From assembly GCF_026004115.1 (NCBI RefSeq), contig NZ_BPIM01000001.1, forward strand, positions 2,398,501 through 2,462,500: 64,000 nt of DNA. The letters are read 5' to 3'. The notes beneath the pieces were generated by a model. The model was not told the origin of the DNA. It saw only the letters and a program-made list of their open reading frames with translations, and did no database searches. This stretch comes from Meiothermus sp. (GTDB lineage: Bacteria > Deinococcota > Deinococci > Deinococcales > Thermaceae). Position numbers and translations under genes: made by a program. Shown in pieces: positions 1 to 10,096 of this stretch. How positions within the stretch are numbered: position 1 is the first letter of the stretch; every line of letters starts with the position of its first letter.

Positions 1-542
1 ATCAGAACTGCAACGTGAGTGGGGTCATCTTTGAAAAGCCGAGTCCGACGGGCCAGGGCCATGTGGTGTTCGAGTCGTTTCTTGTACTCCAGGCCCGACG
101 CAGTGAGCCCATAATGGGTGGCCCTGAACAGCCCCAGCACCTTTTTTGTTTGGGGCTCGAGCAACCCCTGTGCCAGCAGACCGGGCAGAATGATTCTTTG
201 CTTGAACCTTTCGTAGTTTTGACCGTGTTCTTTTTGTAGCTCCTTGAGCACATGCCCTAGCTCTGGGCTGTGCCGACTGGCACTGCGAAGATCACCTAGC
301 AAGCCATCCAAGACCCGGTTGTTTGGACGTTCGCCGCTACTTATGTGCAGGAAGGGGTGGGGCACCTCCTTCCCCAGCCATCCACGCCTCAAGCGCTTTT
401 CCAGACGTACCAGCCCCAAGGCTAGTAGTTCCTTGAGCCCCACCTTAAGGGCCTCCTTTGCTTCCACGCTGGGGTTTAGCAACACCAGCAGTTCGGTCGC
501 ACTTAGGTTTTGTCTGATCACCTCATTCGTTGGCTGTACCAT
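1..542 (-). CDS. Hypothetical protein, C-terminus beyond window edge
   Basis: Open frame of about 180 codons read leftward from ATG at 540-542; no stop occurs before base 1, so the 3' end lies outside the window. The start is supported by AAGGA four bases upstream. The visible chain begins MVQPTNEVIRQNLSATELL and is rich in Leu, Lys and Glu, with two stretches (about residues 15-50 and 120-150) that read like helical or winged-helix modules. No transmembrane segment, signal peptide or catalytic motif is visible. I do not recognise the family. It is convergent with nothing and lies downstream of the clpC terminator on the same strand. Confidence 0.6.
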   Translation of the reverse strand, partial: MVQPTNEVIRQNLSATELLVLLNPSVEAKEALKVGLKELLALGLVRLEKRLRRGWLGKEVPHPFLHISSGERPNNRVLDGLLGDLRSASRHSPELGHVLKELQKEHGQNYERFKQRIILPGLLAQGLLEPQTKKVLGLFRATHYGLTASGLEYKKRLEHHMALARRTRLFKDDPTHVAVL

Positions 543-704
543 ACATTCCTTCAGGGACTTGACCGAAAAAAAACGGTGTGCGTTTGCTCCGCATCGAAAT
601 CAGGTTGGGTTGAGCCGAGGGTTGATTTCGCTGGATTTGCTTCATTCAATTACCTAAATTCAATATGGCCGAGGAATGTCAGGGTTCGGTCACTTAGAAC
701 CATC

Positions 705-730
705 AAAAAACCCCCCTGAACGCAGGGAGG
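705..730 (-). terminator. Rho-independent terminator of clpC
   Basis: On the minus strand an 8-bp stem (723-730 with 711-718, one G-T wobble) with a 4-nt loop is followed by six T (705-710). It lies 18 bases beyond the clpC stop codon. Confidence 0.8.
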
Positions 731-748
731 CTTTTGGGCTGGCTTTGA

Positions 749-2959
749 TCAGGCCAGACCCAGGCTCAACTCTTCTTCCTCGAAGGCGATGTCGCCGTCC
801 TTGAGGGTCACAAATAGGATGCGGCCAGGGCGCGAGAGAAGCTCGAGCGAGAGCGGGTCTTCGATTTTTTCTCGAATCAGGTTGCGCAAGATGCGGGTGC
901 TGCCCTGCTTGGGGGCTTGCCCAACCAACCAGGCAGCCACAGATGGGTCGAAGCGGACAAGCTTTTCGCGCGACTCGAGCTCTTTGGCGATGTCCTCGAG
1001 CATAATTTGCGCGACCTGCACCAGCTCAGCCTCGCTCAGGTTGCGGAAGCGGATGACCTCGTCGAGGCGATCGAGGAACTCGGGCGTAAAGATGGCCTTG
1101 AGCGGGCTCTCGGTGTCCACCTCACGGTTGGTGAAGCCAATGGCCGGCCCCACGTTGAAGCCGGTGTTGGAGGTCATGATCAGAATCACCCGGCGGAAGT
1201 CCACGGTGCGACCTAGACCGTCGGTGAGGCGGCCCTCGTCGAGCACCTGCAAGAAGGTGTTGTAGATGTCCGGGTGGGCTTTTTCAATTTCGTCGAGCAG
1301 CACCACACTGAAAGGCTGGCGGCGCACGGCCTCGGTCAGGCGGCCCCCTTGCTCGTAGCCCACATAGCCCGGTGGGGCCCCAATCAGCTTGGAGATGGAG
1401 TGGGGTTCCTGGAACTCGCTCATATCAAAGCGGATCAGGGCCCGCTCGGAGCCGAACAGCACCTCGGCCAGGGCCTTGGCCAGGTGGGTCTTGCCCACCC
1501 CGGACGAGCCCACAAACAGGAAGCTGGCCGAGACACGGGTACGCCCGCCCAGCCCCACCCGGCTGCGCCGCAAGGCCGCGGCCAGGGCCTCGACGGCCTC
1601 TTTCTGGCCAATCACCCGCTTGTTGAGCTCCTCTTCCAGGCCAAAGAGCTTGCTGTCGTCCTTGTCGTCCACATAGACGCCACCCCAGGAGTCCACCACA
1701 CTCTCGATGTCCTCGCGGGCCACCAGGGGGGTGCCATCTTCGTCCATGGCTACCGGCAGACCCAGCGAGTCGTTGAGACGCACCCGGCTGGCGGCTTCGT
1801 CGATCAGGTCGATGGCTTTATCGGGGAAGTTGCGTCCCGGCAGGCTGCGTATACCAATCTTGACCGAGAGGCCCAGGATTTCGTCCGGGATCACCACCCC
1901 GTGGTGAGCCTCGTAGCGGGGACGCAGGCCCTTCAAAATCTCCAGGGTTTCCTCTGGGGAGGGTTCCAACACAATCACGGGCTGGAAGCGGCGCTCGAGG
2001 GCGGCGTCCTTTTCGATGTAACGGTGGTACTCGCCGGTGGTGGTCGCCCCAATGACCTGAATCTCGCCCCGGCTCAGGGGGGGCTTGAGGATGTTGGCGG
2101 CGTCCAGGGTGCCCTCGGCGCCACCGGCCCCAATCAGGGTGTGCAGCTCATCGATGAAAGCCACCACTTTAGCGTTCTTGAGCTCTTCGATAATCTGGCG
2201 CAGCCGTTCTTCGAACTCGCCGCGGTACTTGGTACCGGCTACCACCCCGGCCAGGTCGACCGAGACGATGCGGGCCCCGCGCAGCACCGGTGGCACCCGT
2301 CCTTCCACAATGGCCTGGGCCAGCCCTTCCACAATGGCGGTCTTGCCCACGCCGGGGTCGCCGACCAGCACGGGGTTGTTTTTGGTGCGGCGGGCCAGAA
2401 TCTGGATGACCCGGTTAATCTCTTCGGCCCGGCCAATCACTGGGTCGAGCTTGCCCTCGCGGGCTTCGCGGGTCAGGTCGCGGCCATACTCGTCGAGGAA
2501 GGGCGTGGCCACCGCTTTTTCTTTGGTCTGCTCGCCGGCTTGGGAGAGCACCCGCCAACGGATGGTATCCACATCCTTGGCGTAGTGGGTCATGATGCGG
2601 TAGGCGATGCCGTCGCCCTCGCGGATGATGCCCAGCAGAATGTGTTCGGTGCCGATTACCTGGCTGGACATGTTGCGGGCCTCGGCCCCGGCCAGCTCCA
2701 TGACCCGGCGGGCGCGCGGGGTAATGGCGGGGGGTTCGCCGGTGCGGCTGCCCTCGCCGCGGCCCACCAGCTCCTCGACCATACGGCGCATGGCCTCGAG
2801 GCTGGCCCCGTACTCCATCAGGATGCGCGCAGCCGTACCCCCTTCGCGCATCAGGCCCAGTAGCAGGTGCTCGGGCCCGATCATGCTATGGCCCAGCCGG
2901 CTCCCTTCCTCCCTGGCATAGTGAAAAACCAACCTGGCGCGGTCGTCGTACCTGTTCAA
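749..2959 (-). CDS. clpC: ClpC-type AAA+ ATPase of the Clp protease
   Basis: Cytoplasmic unfoldase that feeds substrates to ClpP. The 736-residue chain has an N-terminal Clp-N double repeat (about 1-145), AAA module 1 with Walker A GDPGVGKT and Walker B VVAFIDE, AAA module 2 with GSSGVGKT and [13 protein letters not shown], and a ClpP-docking loop containing IGF. Typical ClpC has about 810-850 residues; here the sequence passes from the end of AAA1 to [12 protein letters not shown] with only a short linker, so the coiled-coil middle domain is missing. Start: TTG at 2957-2959, preceded by AGGAGG eight bases upstream, gives [12 protein letters not shown] as in family members. An in-frame ATG at 3058 would add 33 residues unlike the family. 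Alone in its transcription unit, with its own promoter and terminator. Confidence 0.93.
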   Translation of the reverse strand: MNRYDDRARLVFHYAREEGSRLGHSMIGPEHLLLGLMREGGTAARILMEYGASLEAMRRMVEELVGRGEGSRTGEPPAITPRARRVMELAGAEARNMSSQVIGTEHILLGIIREGDGIAYRIMTHYAKDVDTIRWRVLSQAGEQTKEKAVATPFLDEYGRDLTREAREGKLDPVIGRAEEINRVIQILARRTKNNPVLVGDPGVGKTAIVEGLAQAIVEGRVPPVLRGARIVSVDLAGVVAGTKYRGEFEERLRQIIEELKNAKVVAFIDELHTLIGAGGAEGTLDAANILKPPLSRGEIQVIGATTTGEYHRYIEKDAALERRFQPVIVLEPSPEETLEILKGLRPRYEAHHGVVIPDEILGLSVKIGIRSLPGRNFPDKAIDLIDEAASRVRLNDSLGLPVAMDEDGTPLVAREDIESVVDSWGGVYVDDKDDSKLFGLEEELNKRVIGQKEAVEALAAALRRSRVGLGGRTRVSASFLFVGSSGVGKTHLAKALAEVLFGSERALIRFDMSEFQEPHSISKLIGAPPGYVGYEQGGRLTEAVRRQPFSVVLLDEIEKAHPDIYNTFLQVLDEGRLTDGLGRTVDFRRVILIMTSNTGFNVGPAIGFTNREVDTESPLKAIFTPEFLDRLDEVIRFRNLSEAELVQVAQIMLEDIAKELESREKLVRFDPSVAAWLVGQAPKQGSTRILRNLIREKIEDPLSLELLSRPGRILFVTLKDGDIAFEEEELSLGLA

Positions 2960-2989
2960 GCGCGAACCTCCTGGTATGTCGTACAAGTA

Positions 2990-3018
2990 TTCATAGCGCC
3001 GCTTTCTTCCTATCTCAA
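2990..3018 (-). promoter_or_regulatory. Predicted sigma-A promoter of clpC
   Basis: On the minus strand TTGAGA (3013-3018), a 17-bp spacer and TATGAA (2990-2995) lie just before the AGGAGG/TTG start of clpC, giving a leader of roughly 25 nt. No clear HAIR (CTTGAGT-N7-ACTCAAG) operator overlaps it. Confidence 0.45.
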
Positions 3019-3255
3019 TATTACAGTATGACGGGCTCTTTCTAGGTGTTTGCGCCACACGTTACGAAGCGTTGCCAGGTCTTTTGTCTAAAGCCTAAAG
3101 AAAAGATTAGCTCAGCTCTAAAAAATACGTCAGCGACATTTGTCCTGCAACAAACACAGCCCGCCGAGCGCTGTTCACGTTTTATCCCTGAGAAAAATGA
3201 TTATAGGGGCAAACCGTTTTTGTGATGCACGCAGGATTGAAAGCTTTTTCGAGCG

Positions 3256-3804
3256 CTACTCCAGACGGGAATAGACGTCCTCGAGCGCAATTTCCAGGTC
3301 TACGCAGGGCAGCTTTAGAGTACCGCTCTCGATTCTCTCGTAGAACCAGCCCCCCTCCACCCGACGGAACACCTCGGCCCGGATGGTGTCTTGCTCGAGC
3401 AAAACGTACATTTGCAGACTTGGAATGGTCTGGTAGTTGAGCCACTTTTCGCCCCGGTCAGTTTCGGCTGTGCGCTCGGAAAGCACTTCCACAACCAGGC
3501 AAGGTTTTTTGACCACACGCATGTCTTCTTCGGGTTGGCAATAGACCATGACGTCGGGGTAGTACAGTGCATTTCCGGCTTGGACAAGGGTATCGGCGAT
3601 TGCCACCAAACAGTTTGTTTGTTGAGCCTGGTTCTCAATCGAGCTACCCAACCGAACCGCAATCCGGTTATGGCGGCGAGTCCCACCGGCCATCAAAAAA
3701 ATTTGGCCCTGAACGTACTCGTGCTTAACATTCGAACCAGCCTCGAAGTGGAGGAACTCCTCAACTGTGAGGACGGTTTTTACCGGGGGCTCTTGCCGTG
3801 GCAT
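3256..3804 (-). CDS. Uma2 family (DUF820) putative endonuclease
   Basis: 182 residues with the Uma2/DUF820 layout: N-terminal LTVEEFLHFE, GHS-like helix RRHNRIAVRLGS, then YYPDVMVYC and CLVVEVLSE, which provide the Asp and Glu of a PD-(D/E)xK-like core, and a C-terminal LEIALEDVYSRLE. Family members are abundant in cyanobacteria and Deinococcus-Thermus; the cellular role is not established. The ATG start has no spaced Shine-Dalgarno, but TATTCT (3812-3817) lies 7 nt upstream, fitting a leaderless mRNA. It is divergent from glyS and separated from clpC by about 200 bases in which I see no gene. Confidence 0.85.
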   Translation of the reverse strand: MPRQEPPVKTVLTVEEFLHFEAGSNVKHEYVQGQIFLMAGGTRRHNRIAVRLGSSIENQAQQTNCLVAIADTLVQAGNALYYPDVMVYCQPEEDMRVVKKPCLVVEVLSERTAETDRGEKWLNYQTIPSLQMYVLLEQDTIRAEVFRRVEGGWFYERIESGTLKLPCVDLEIALEDVYSRLE

Positions 3805-3871
3805 TCCCTACAGAATAGCAAAATCCTTGATAGGAAAGGGCCTCTGTGTTAGCTTATACCTTGCGCCGAAC

Positions 3872-4064
3872 CGCAGGAGTAGCCCGGCGTTCCGCTACAG
3901 CGAGCCTGGGAGGGTGTGAGCCAGGCAGCCAAGAACCGGGTGAAGGGCAGCGGGTCATACACAAGCGCAGCTCAAAGGGCCTCGAGGGCACTCCCCTTGA
4001 GGAACTGGGGTGGAACCGCGGAAGCACCAACTTTCGTCCCCAGGCATGCGTGCCGGGGTTTTTT
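3872..4064 (+). promoter_or_regulatory. T-box riboswitch leader of glyS
   Basis: The T-box core TGGAACCGCG (4011-4020) lies about 100 nt before glyS. CTGGGG (4005-4010) can pair with CCCCAG (4038-4043) as an antiterminator around the T-box bulge. The same CCCC and following GGCA (4038-4046) can instead pair with TGCCGGGG (4051-4058), followed by TTTTTTATTT, as a rho-independent terminator. Upstream, 3881-3941 folds into a Stem I-like structure with an inner GCCTGG/CCAGGC arm (3904-3909 with 3921-3926). Uncharged tRNA-Gly should favour read-through. The specifier codon could not be placed with certainty; GGC at 3924-3926 is one candidate. Confidence 0.85.
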
Positions 4065-4115
4065 ATTTGTCGGCACGCAATGGTGAGGGTCGGTCGACCC
4101 AAGCGGAGGGAACAA

Positions 4116-5642
<1,527 letters not shown>

Positions 5643-5705
5643 GTAGGCCCTTCATCGGGCGCAAGGCTACAGTTGCTGGCGAGGCCAGCCCCTAGGCTTC
5701 AGAGC

Positions 5706-5972
5706 GTGTTGCGTCTGGCCATTTGTACCGGCTGCCACGCCCGGGAGGGCGAAAAGTATTTCGCAAGCTGGCTCGAGCTGCTACAATCCCACCTGGGCAT
5801 AGGCTACTTTGGCGGGGTGGGCAAAGGCCTCGAGGTAGAGTTTGTTTCCTGTCTGTCGCACTGTGGGCAAGGTTTTGCGGTGGCGGTAGGGGACGAGGTA
5901 CAGGTGCTGCAGAGCGCCGAGTATTTTGCGGCATTTCTGGAGCGTGTGGAGCGGGTGGCCTCGGTGGGCTAG
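5706..5972 (+). CDS. Thioredoxin-like [2Fe-2S] ferredoxin-type protein
   Basis: About 88 residues. The chain has ICTGC near the N-terminus, then EFVSCLSHCGQGFAVAVG and a terminal EYFAAFLERV helix. This is the spacing of the small thioredoxin-fold ferredoxins, in which four cysteines hold a [2Fe-2S] cluster. The GTG at 5706 (or TTG at 5709) is the likely start because the family begins only a few residues before the first CxxC; the open frame itself reaches back to 5673. No partner gene is adjacent. It could also be a DUF1636-like protein; the electron-carrier role is an inference. Confidence 0.6.
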   Translation: MLRLAICTGCHAREGEKYFASWLELLQSHLGIGYFGGVGKGLEVEFVSCLSHCGQGFAVAVGDEVQVLQSAEYFAAFLERVERVASVG

Positions 5973-6011
5973 GTCGCGCCCAATCTTGCGAGCAAGCACC
6001 CGCGCACGCCG

Positions 6012-6251
6012 GTGAACGGGGTGGTACTGGAGTCGTTTTCTACTACCTGGACGCCCTGGGGCTATCGGGTGTTGCCTGCGTACGAACTCGAGTACAACCT
6101 TAGCTGCCTGTTCAGGCTCCAGGGGTATTCCTTGGAGCTCTATGCGCTGGACTACGCCCGCAACCTCTGGCTCGAGGGCTACGCTCGTCTACGGGCGATG
6201 TTTTATGGCTTGCCCACTTTTGTGAGCAACCGGGATCTAACCCGCATATAG
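6012..6251 (+). CDS. Small hypothetical ORF, doubtful
   Basis: A 79-codon frame starting at GTG with no Shine-Dalgarno and no recognisable family. It is rich in aromatic residues (Tyr, Trp, Phe) and could be a remnant of a larger gene or chance. It ends three bases before the convergent cdd stop. Listed because the stretch 5973-6254 otherwise holds nothing. Confidence 0.25.
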   Translation: MNGVVLESFSTTWTPWGYRVLPAYELEYNLSCLFRLQGYSLELYALDYARNLWLEGYARLRAMFYGLPTFVSNRDLTRI

Positions 6252-6254
6252 AAG

Positions 6255-6689
6255 CTACCCTCTGTCCGGCCTATCCAGATACTGCTTCGAAAAGGCGTGG
6301 GGCAGAAGCTCTCCGAGAGTGGTATGTAACTCGGAGCCGTCGGCGCTGAGGCAGTGCACCGGGGTCTTGGGGTGGGCAAACTCGCTTAGTACCTGTCGAC
6401 ATCCGCCGCAAGGGGTTGCGGGCTGTTTGCCCCGGCTCAACACCCAAACCTCGGCAATCTCCTGCTCTCCCGCCGAGACCATTTGCAGGGTCGCCGACTG
6501 TTCGGCACAGCGCGAGAGGGGATAGGCGGCGTTTTCTACATTCACCCCGCCGTATAATCGGCCCGACCTGGACTTGATGACGGCCGCCACAGCAAAACCC
6601 GAGTAGGGCGAATAGGAGCGGGTCAGGAGCTGGTGCAGGAGTTCTAGAACCTTCTTGGGTGTTCTGGACACGCTTCCAGCATACCGCAC
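6255..6689 (-). CDS. cdd: Cytidine deaminase
   Basis: Deaminates cytidine and deoxycytidine in pyrimidine salvage. The 144-residue chain carries the zinc site of the homotetrameric family: NVENAAYPLSRCAEQSA, with Cys-Ala-Glu including the catalytic Glu, and PCGGCRQ, with two zinc cysteines. YSPYSGFAVAA is the usual substrate-binding N-terminal motif. The GTG at 6687-6689 is preceded by GGAGGA ten bases upstream, inside the end of the upstream gene, and the gap to that gene is only three bases, so the two are probably translationally coupled. It is the last gene of the phoH-ybeY-dgkA-CNNM-cdd strand run. Confidence 0.93.
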   Translation of the reverse strand: MRYAGSVSRTPKKVLELLHQLLTRSYSPYSGFAVAAVIKSRSGRLYGGVNVENAAYPLSRCAEQSATLQMVSAGEQEIAEVWVLSRGKQPATPCGGCRQVLSEFAHPKTPVHCLSADGSELHTTLGELLPHAFSKQYLDRPDRG

Positions 6690-6692
6690 GAT

Positions 6693-8069
6693 TCAGGCTT
6701 CCTCCGAAGTGACCGACTCGCTCAGGGTCTCGTCGTCGCTGGGCTGGGGGGTTTTCTTCTGGGCCCGCACCCGCTCGATGCCCCTGGGGTCCGCCGTTTC
6801 GACCACAAAGACAAAACTGCCGTACTCGAGCTTTTCCCCCACCTCGGGGATGCGCCCAAACTCGTTCATCAGAAAGCCCGAAAGGGTGTCGTACTCGCCT
6901 TCTGGCAGCTCGATCCCCAGCTTTTCCGAGGCGTCCTCCAGCGGAATGGAGGCATCCAGCATATAGACCCCTTCGGCCACCTCCTGCACCGGGGCGGCTT
7001 CTTCTTCATCGGATTCATCGTAGATCTCCCCGATGATTTCTTCGATGATGTCCTCGAGGGTAATCAGGCCGGCGGTGCCCTTGAACTCGTCCACCACAAT
7101 GGCCATGTGGGTTTTGCGGCGGCGCATCTCGCGCAGCAGCTCGCGCGCCCCCATGGTCTCGGGCACGAAGTAGGCCGGGTGGCAGATGCTGCTGACCTTG
7201 GTGCTGTCCATCACCGGGCCGCTGTACTCGAGCAAATCTTTGATGTAGGCCACCCCGATGATGTTGTCTATGGTTTCTTTGTAGACCGGAACCCGAGAAT
7301 AACGATGCTCGCGGGCCATACTCCAGAACTCGCGCAGTGTGGCATCGGCCGATATGGCCACCATGTCCACCCTGGGAACCATAATCGAGCGCACCGGGGT
7401 TTCTTCCAGATCCAGAATCTGGCTGATAATCTCGCCTTCGCTTTCGTCCAGCACGCCTTCCTTCGAAGAAGCTTCTACAATCAACTTCAGCTCTTCTGCG
7501 CTGCCTACCATGGAGTGCGAGGGGGCTTCCTTCAAGCCGAGGAGCCTCAGGAAGAAGTTGCCGCTGCGGCTAAACAGCCACACTAGAGGCGCGGTCAGGC
7601 GCTGAAAAACATTGAGCGGCAGGATGGTGAAGCCCGCAACCTGCTCGGTGCGCTGCAGGGCAATGCCCTTGGGAATAAGTTCGCCAAAGAGCACCGTAAT
7701 AAAAGTGATGAGGATGACCGAGATGGCAAAACTGATGGTGGTGAGCAGGCTGCTTTCTGCGGCGACAGAAGCTTCAGTCTGGCCAAATAGAAGAGCGATG
7801 CCTGTCACAATGAGCCGGGTCACGTAGGGTTCGCCAAACGCACCCAGAATCAGGTTGGTGGCGGTGATACCTAGCTGGGTGGTGGCGATGTAGGTATCGA
7901 GCTTGACCATGGCCTGCTTGAGCAGGTTGCCCTGCCAGGAGCCGCTTTCCGCCATTTGTTCGACCCGGCTGCGCCTGATTGCCACCAGAGAGAATTCGGC
8001 AGCCACAAAAAAAGCATTAATCAGGATGAGGAGGACAATAATTCCAAAACTGCCAGGGATACTTTCCAT
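6693..8069 (-). CDS. CNNM/CBS-domain membrane protein (TlyC/CorC-like)
   Basis: 458 residues. The N-terminal DUF21/CNNM membrane domain (about 1-190) has several hydrophobic spans starting at FGIIVLLILINAFFVAAEFS. Two CBS motifs follow: VPRVDMVAISADATLREF and HMAIVVDEFKGTAGLITLEDIIEEIIGEI. A CorC_HlyC domain closes the chain. The family is linked to Mg/Co homeostasis and, historically, to haemolysin; transport direction cannot be read from sequence. The very C-terminus overlaps the Shine-Dalgarno of cdd. No convincing ribosome site precedes the ATG at 8067-8069. Confidence 0.9.
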   Translation of the reverse strand: MESIPGSFGIIVLLILINAFFVAAEFSLVAIRRSRVEQMAESGSWQGNLLKQAMVKLDTYIATTQLGITATNLILGAFGEPYVTRLIVTGIALLFGQTEASVAAESSLLTTISFAISVILITFITVLFGELIPKGIALQRTEQVAGFTILPLNVFQRLTAPLVWLFSRSGNFFLRLLGLKEAPSHSMVGSAEELKLIVEASSKEGVLDESEGEIISQILDLEETPVRSIMVPRVDMVAISADATLREFWSMAREHRYSRVPVYKETIDNIIGVAYIKDLLEYSGPVMDSTKVSSICHPAYFVPETMGARELLREMRRRKTHMAIVVDEFKGTAGLITLEDIIEEIIGEIYDESDEEEAAPVQEVAEGVYMLDASIPLEDASEKLGIELPEGEYDTLSGFLMNEFGRIPEVGEKLEYGSFVFVVETADPRGIERVRAQKKTPQPSDDETLSESVTSEEA

Positions 8070-8173
8070 AAGGTTCGCGTTCGGCCATCCAAAAACTAAC
8101 TCGCCCCGGAGCGTTCCAGGGCAATGCCACCGCTACGTTTGGAAGGGGAGTCCATACGCTACTAGACGGAAGT

Positions 8174-8578
8174 TTACCACAGCCCCAGGCGGCTCACAAG
8201 CGGCGGCGCGAGGAGTAGAATCCCGATCAGGGCAGCAATTCCACTCACAATCAGTACGCTAGCGGCTGCAACATCCTTGGCGGCTTTGGCCAGGGGATGA
8301 TAGTTGGGTGAGACCAAGTCCACCACCGCCTCGAGGGCGGTGTTGAGCAATTCCAGGCCCAGCACCAGGGCAATCAGCAGCAACACCGGTACCAGGCTTA
8401 CCTGCAGCCACAGGGCCAGCCCTAGGGCTACGGCTCCAATGTAGACCTCGAGGCGGAAGTTGCGCTGGCTTTTCCAGGCCAGTTGAACCCCGGCCCAGGC
8501 ATAGGCAAAAGAGGCCCGCAGGCCCCGCAGGGGCAGGGGGTCGGAGCCGGGTTTGGGGGGAGGGGTCAGGGTGGGCAT
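8174..8578 (-). CDS. dgkA: Diacylglycerol/undecaprenol kinase family protein
   Basis: Small integral membrane kinase of 134 residues. The family signature E-LLNTALEAVVDL is present near residue 75-90, followed by HPLAKAAKDVAAASVL, which supplies the conserved Lys-Asp of the active site. Three hydrophobic segments are visible after an amphipathic N-terminal helix. Gram-positive-type members phosphorylate undecaprenol rather than diacylglycerol, so the lipid substrate is uncertain. It lies downstream of ybeY, as in many genomes where phoH, ybeY, dgkA and cdd are clustered. Confidence 0.9.
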   Translation of the reverse strand: MPTLTPPPKPGSDPLPLRGLRASFAYAWAGVQLAWKSQRNFRLEVYIGAVALGLALWLQVSLVPVLLLIALVLGLELLNTALEAVVDLVSPNYHPLAKAAKDVAAASVLIVSGIAALIGILLLAPPLVSRLGLW

Positions 8579-8671
8579 GGGGCTTGGGTGGGGTGGGCCT
8601 GGCCAACGGGTTGAGCATCCTGTGCTTGACCCAAGAGCTACGACCTACAGCAACACCAGCTTACCCGACCC

Positions 8672-9103
8672 TTAGAGCTCGAGGATGCGGGCTTGCACCT
8701 GCCGGAACCCCTCCCACTCCGCCTCGGAGGGGTGGTCGTGCCCGAGCAAATGCCACAAAGAATGGGCAGCCAGCACCTTGACCTCCTGGACAAGGCTATG
8801 GCCTTGTTCCGCAGCCTGACGACGGGCGGTATCCAGGCTGATCACAATATCGCCCAGATGGGGCGGTATGAAGGGATCACCGGGCTCGTAGGTCGGAAAC
8901 GACAGCACATCGGTGGGGGCGTCCTCGCCCCAGTGCTGCCGCTTGAGGGCCCTTATTTCTTGGTCATCGGTCAGAATGACCGTAAGGAACTTGTCGCCGT
9001 GGCCCAATTCGATCAGGAGGCTTCGCAAGGCCTTACGCACCGGTGGGCCCAGGCCCCGGGGTAGGGGGGTATGGGCGACCAAATTCACCTGTGCCATCCG
9101 CAA
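8672..9103 (-). CDS. ybeY: Endoribonuclease YbeY, rRNA maturation factor
   Basis: 143 residues. The metal-binding motif reads HSLWHLLGHDH, matching the family HGxLHLxGxDH except that the usual Gly after the first His is Ser. TDVLSFP and LGDIVIS, both family hallmarks, precede it. YbeY takes part in 16S rRNA 3'-end maturation and ribosome quality control. It starts three bases after the phoH stop, on the same strand, the usual phoH-ybeY pairing. Confidence 0.93.
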   Translation of the reverse strand: MRMAQVNLVAHTPLPRGLGPPVRKALRSLLIELGHGDKFLTVILTDDQEIRALKRQHWGEDAPTDVLSFPTYEPGDPFIPPHLGDIVISLDTARRQAAEQGHSLVQEVKVLAAHSLWHLLGHDHPSEAEWEGFRQVQARILEL

Positions 9104-9106
9104 AAC

Positions 9107-10096
9107 TCAACGCTCTGCGGAGCGTTCGCTTTCGTGCTCGTGGAACTCGTAGGCCTTGATGATGCGGGCGACCAACGGGTGCCGCACCACGTCGGATTCC
9201 AAAAAGCGCTGCTGGGCAATCCCCTGGATGCCCTTGAGAATCCGCATGGCCTCTACCAGGCCGCTTTTTTGGGCTTTGGGCAGGTCAATCTGGGTGATGT
9301 CGCCGGTGATGACCACCCGGCTGTTGAAGCCCATTCGGGTAAGGAACATCTTCATCTGCTCTGGGGTGGTGTTTTGCGCCTCGTCGAGAATGATGAAGGC
9401 GTCGTTTAAGGTGCGCCCGCGCATGAAAGCCAGCGGGGCTACCTCAATCACCCCCGACTGGATGTACTGATCAAAACGCTCGGCGTCAATCATGTCGAAG
9501 ATGGCGTCGTATAGCGGGCGTAAGTAGGGGTCAATTTTGGCCTGTAGGTCGCCGGGCAAAAAACCCAGACGCTCCCCGGCCTCTACGGCAGGGCGGGTCA
9601 GGATGATGCGCTTGATTTTCTTGGCTTTCAGGAAGGCCACGGCCATGGCGACAGCCAGGTAGGTTTTGCCGGTTCCGGCAGGGCCGATGCCAAAGGTGAT
9701 GTCGTGGGTGCTAATGGCCTCCACGTACTGCCGCTGCCCCGGCGTTTTGGGCTTGAGCCTTCCGGGTAGGGTGAGCTCGTTGCCAAGGGTAGGTGTGGCC
9801 GTCTCGACGGGTAGCGACTGCCCATTTTCGGCGACCAGAATGACCTGCTCGAGGGTTCCCGCATCTATATCGGCTCCCTGGCGAACCAGGGTGACCAGAT
9901 CCCGCATCACCCGCTCGGCCAGCCGCACCTCGTCGGGGTTGCCCGAAATTTGTACTTCCTGCCCGCGCACGACCAGCTGCGCCGGTAGGAGCTTGCGCAG
10001 GGTTTTAAGATTTTTGTCACCATGGCCGAGCAAGGCCAGGGCTTCTTGCGGTGAGCGTAGGGGGACTATCGTTTTAGTTTGCGTACTCTTCTCCAA
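9107..10096 (-). CDS. PhoH-like ATPase
   Basis: 329 residues. N-terminal KH-like segment (about 20-90, LRKLLPAQLVVRGQEVQISG), then the PhoH domain with Walker A GPAGTGKTYLAV and Walker B FIILDEAQN. PhoH2-type proteins are RNA-dependent ATPases; linkage to ybeY suggests an RNA-processing role. The start is TTG at 10094-10096, supported by AGGAG six bases upstream; it overlaps the preceding gene by 31 bases. Confidence 0.92.
   Translation of the reverse strand: MEKSTQTKTIVPLRSPQEALALLGHGDKNLKTLRKLLPAQLVVRGQEVQISGNPDEVRLAERVMRDLVTLVRQGADIDAGTLEQVILVAENGQSLPVETATPTLGNELTLPGRLKPKTPGQRQYVEAISTHDITFGIGPAGTGKTYLAVAMAVAFLKAKKIKRIILTRPAVEAGERLGFLPGDLQAKIDPYLRPLYDAIFDMIDAERFDQYIQSGVIEVAPLAFMRGRTLNDAFIILDEAQNTTPEQMKMFLTRMGFNSRVVITGDITQIDLPKAQKSGLVEAMRILKGIQGIAQQRFLESDVVRHPLVARIIKAYEFHEHESERSAER

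Noticed and set aside
244-657. A 137-codon plus-strand frame near the left edge
   Set aside because: It is antisense to the better-supported minus-strand gene, which has a ribosome site and an uninterrupted frame to the window edge.
1274-2863. A 529-codon plus-strand frame opposite clpC
   Set aside because: It lies entirely antisense to conserved AAA+ motifs, has no family features, and reflects G+C-rich third positions.
2960-3060. HAIR operator for the HspR-like protein before clpC
   Set aside because: No CTTGAGT-N7-ACTCAAG or near match is present; only an isolated CTTGTAC, too weak.
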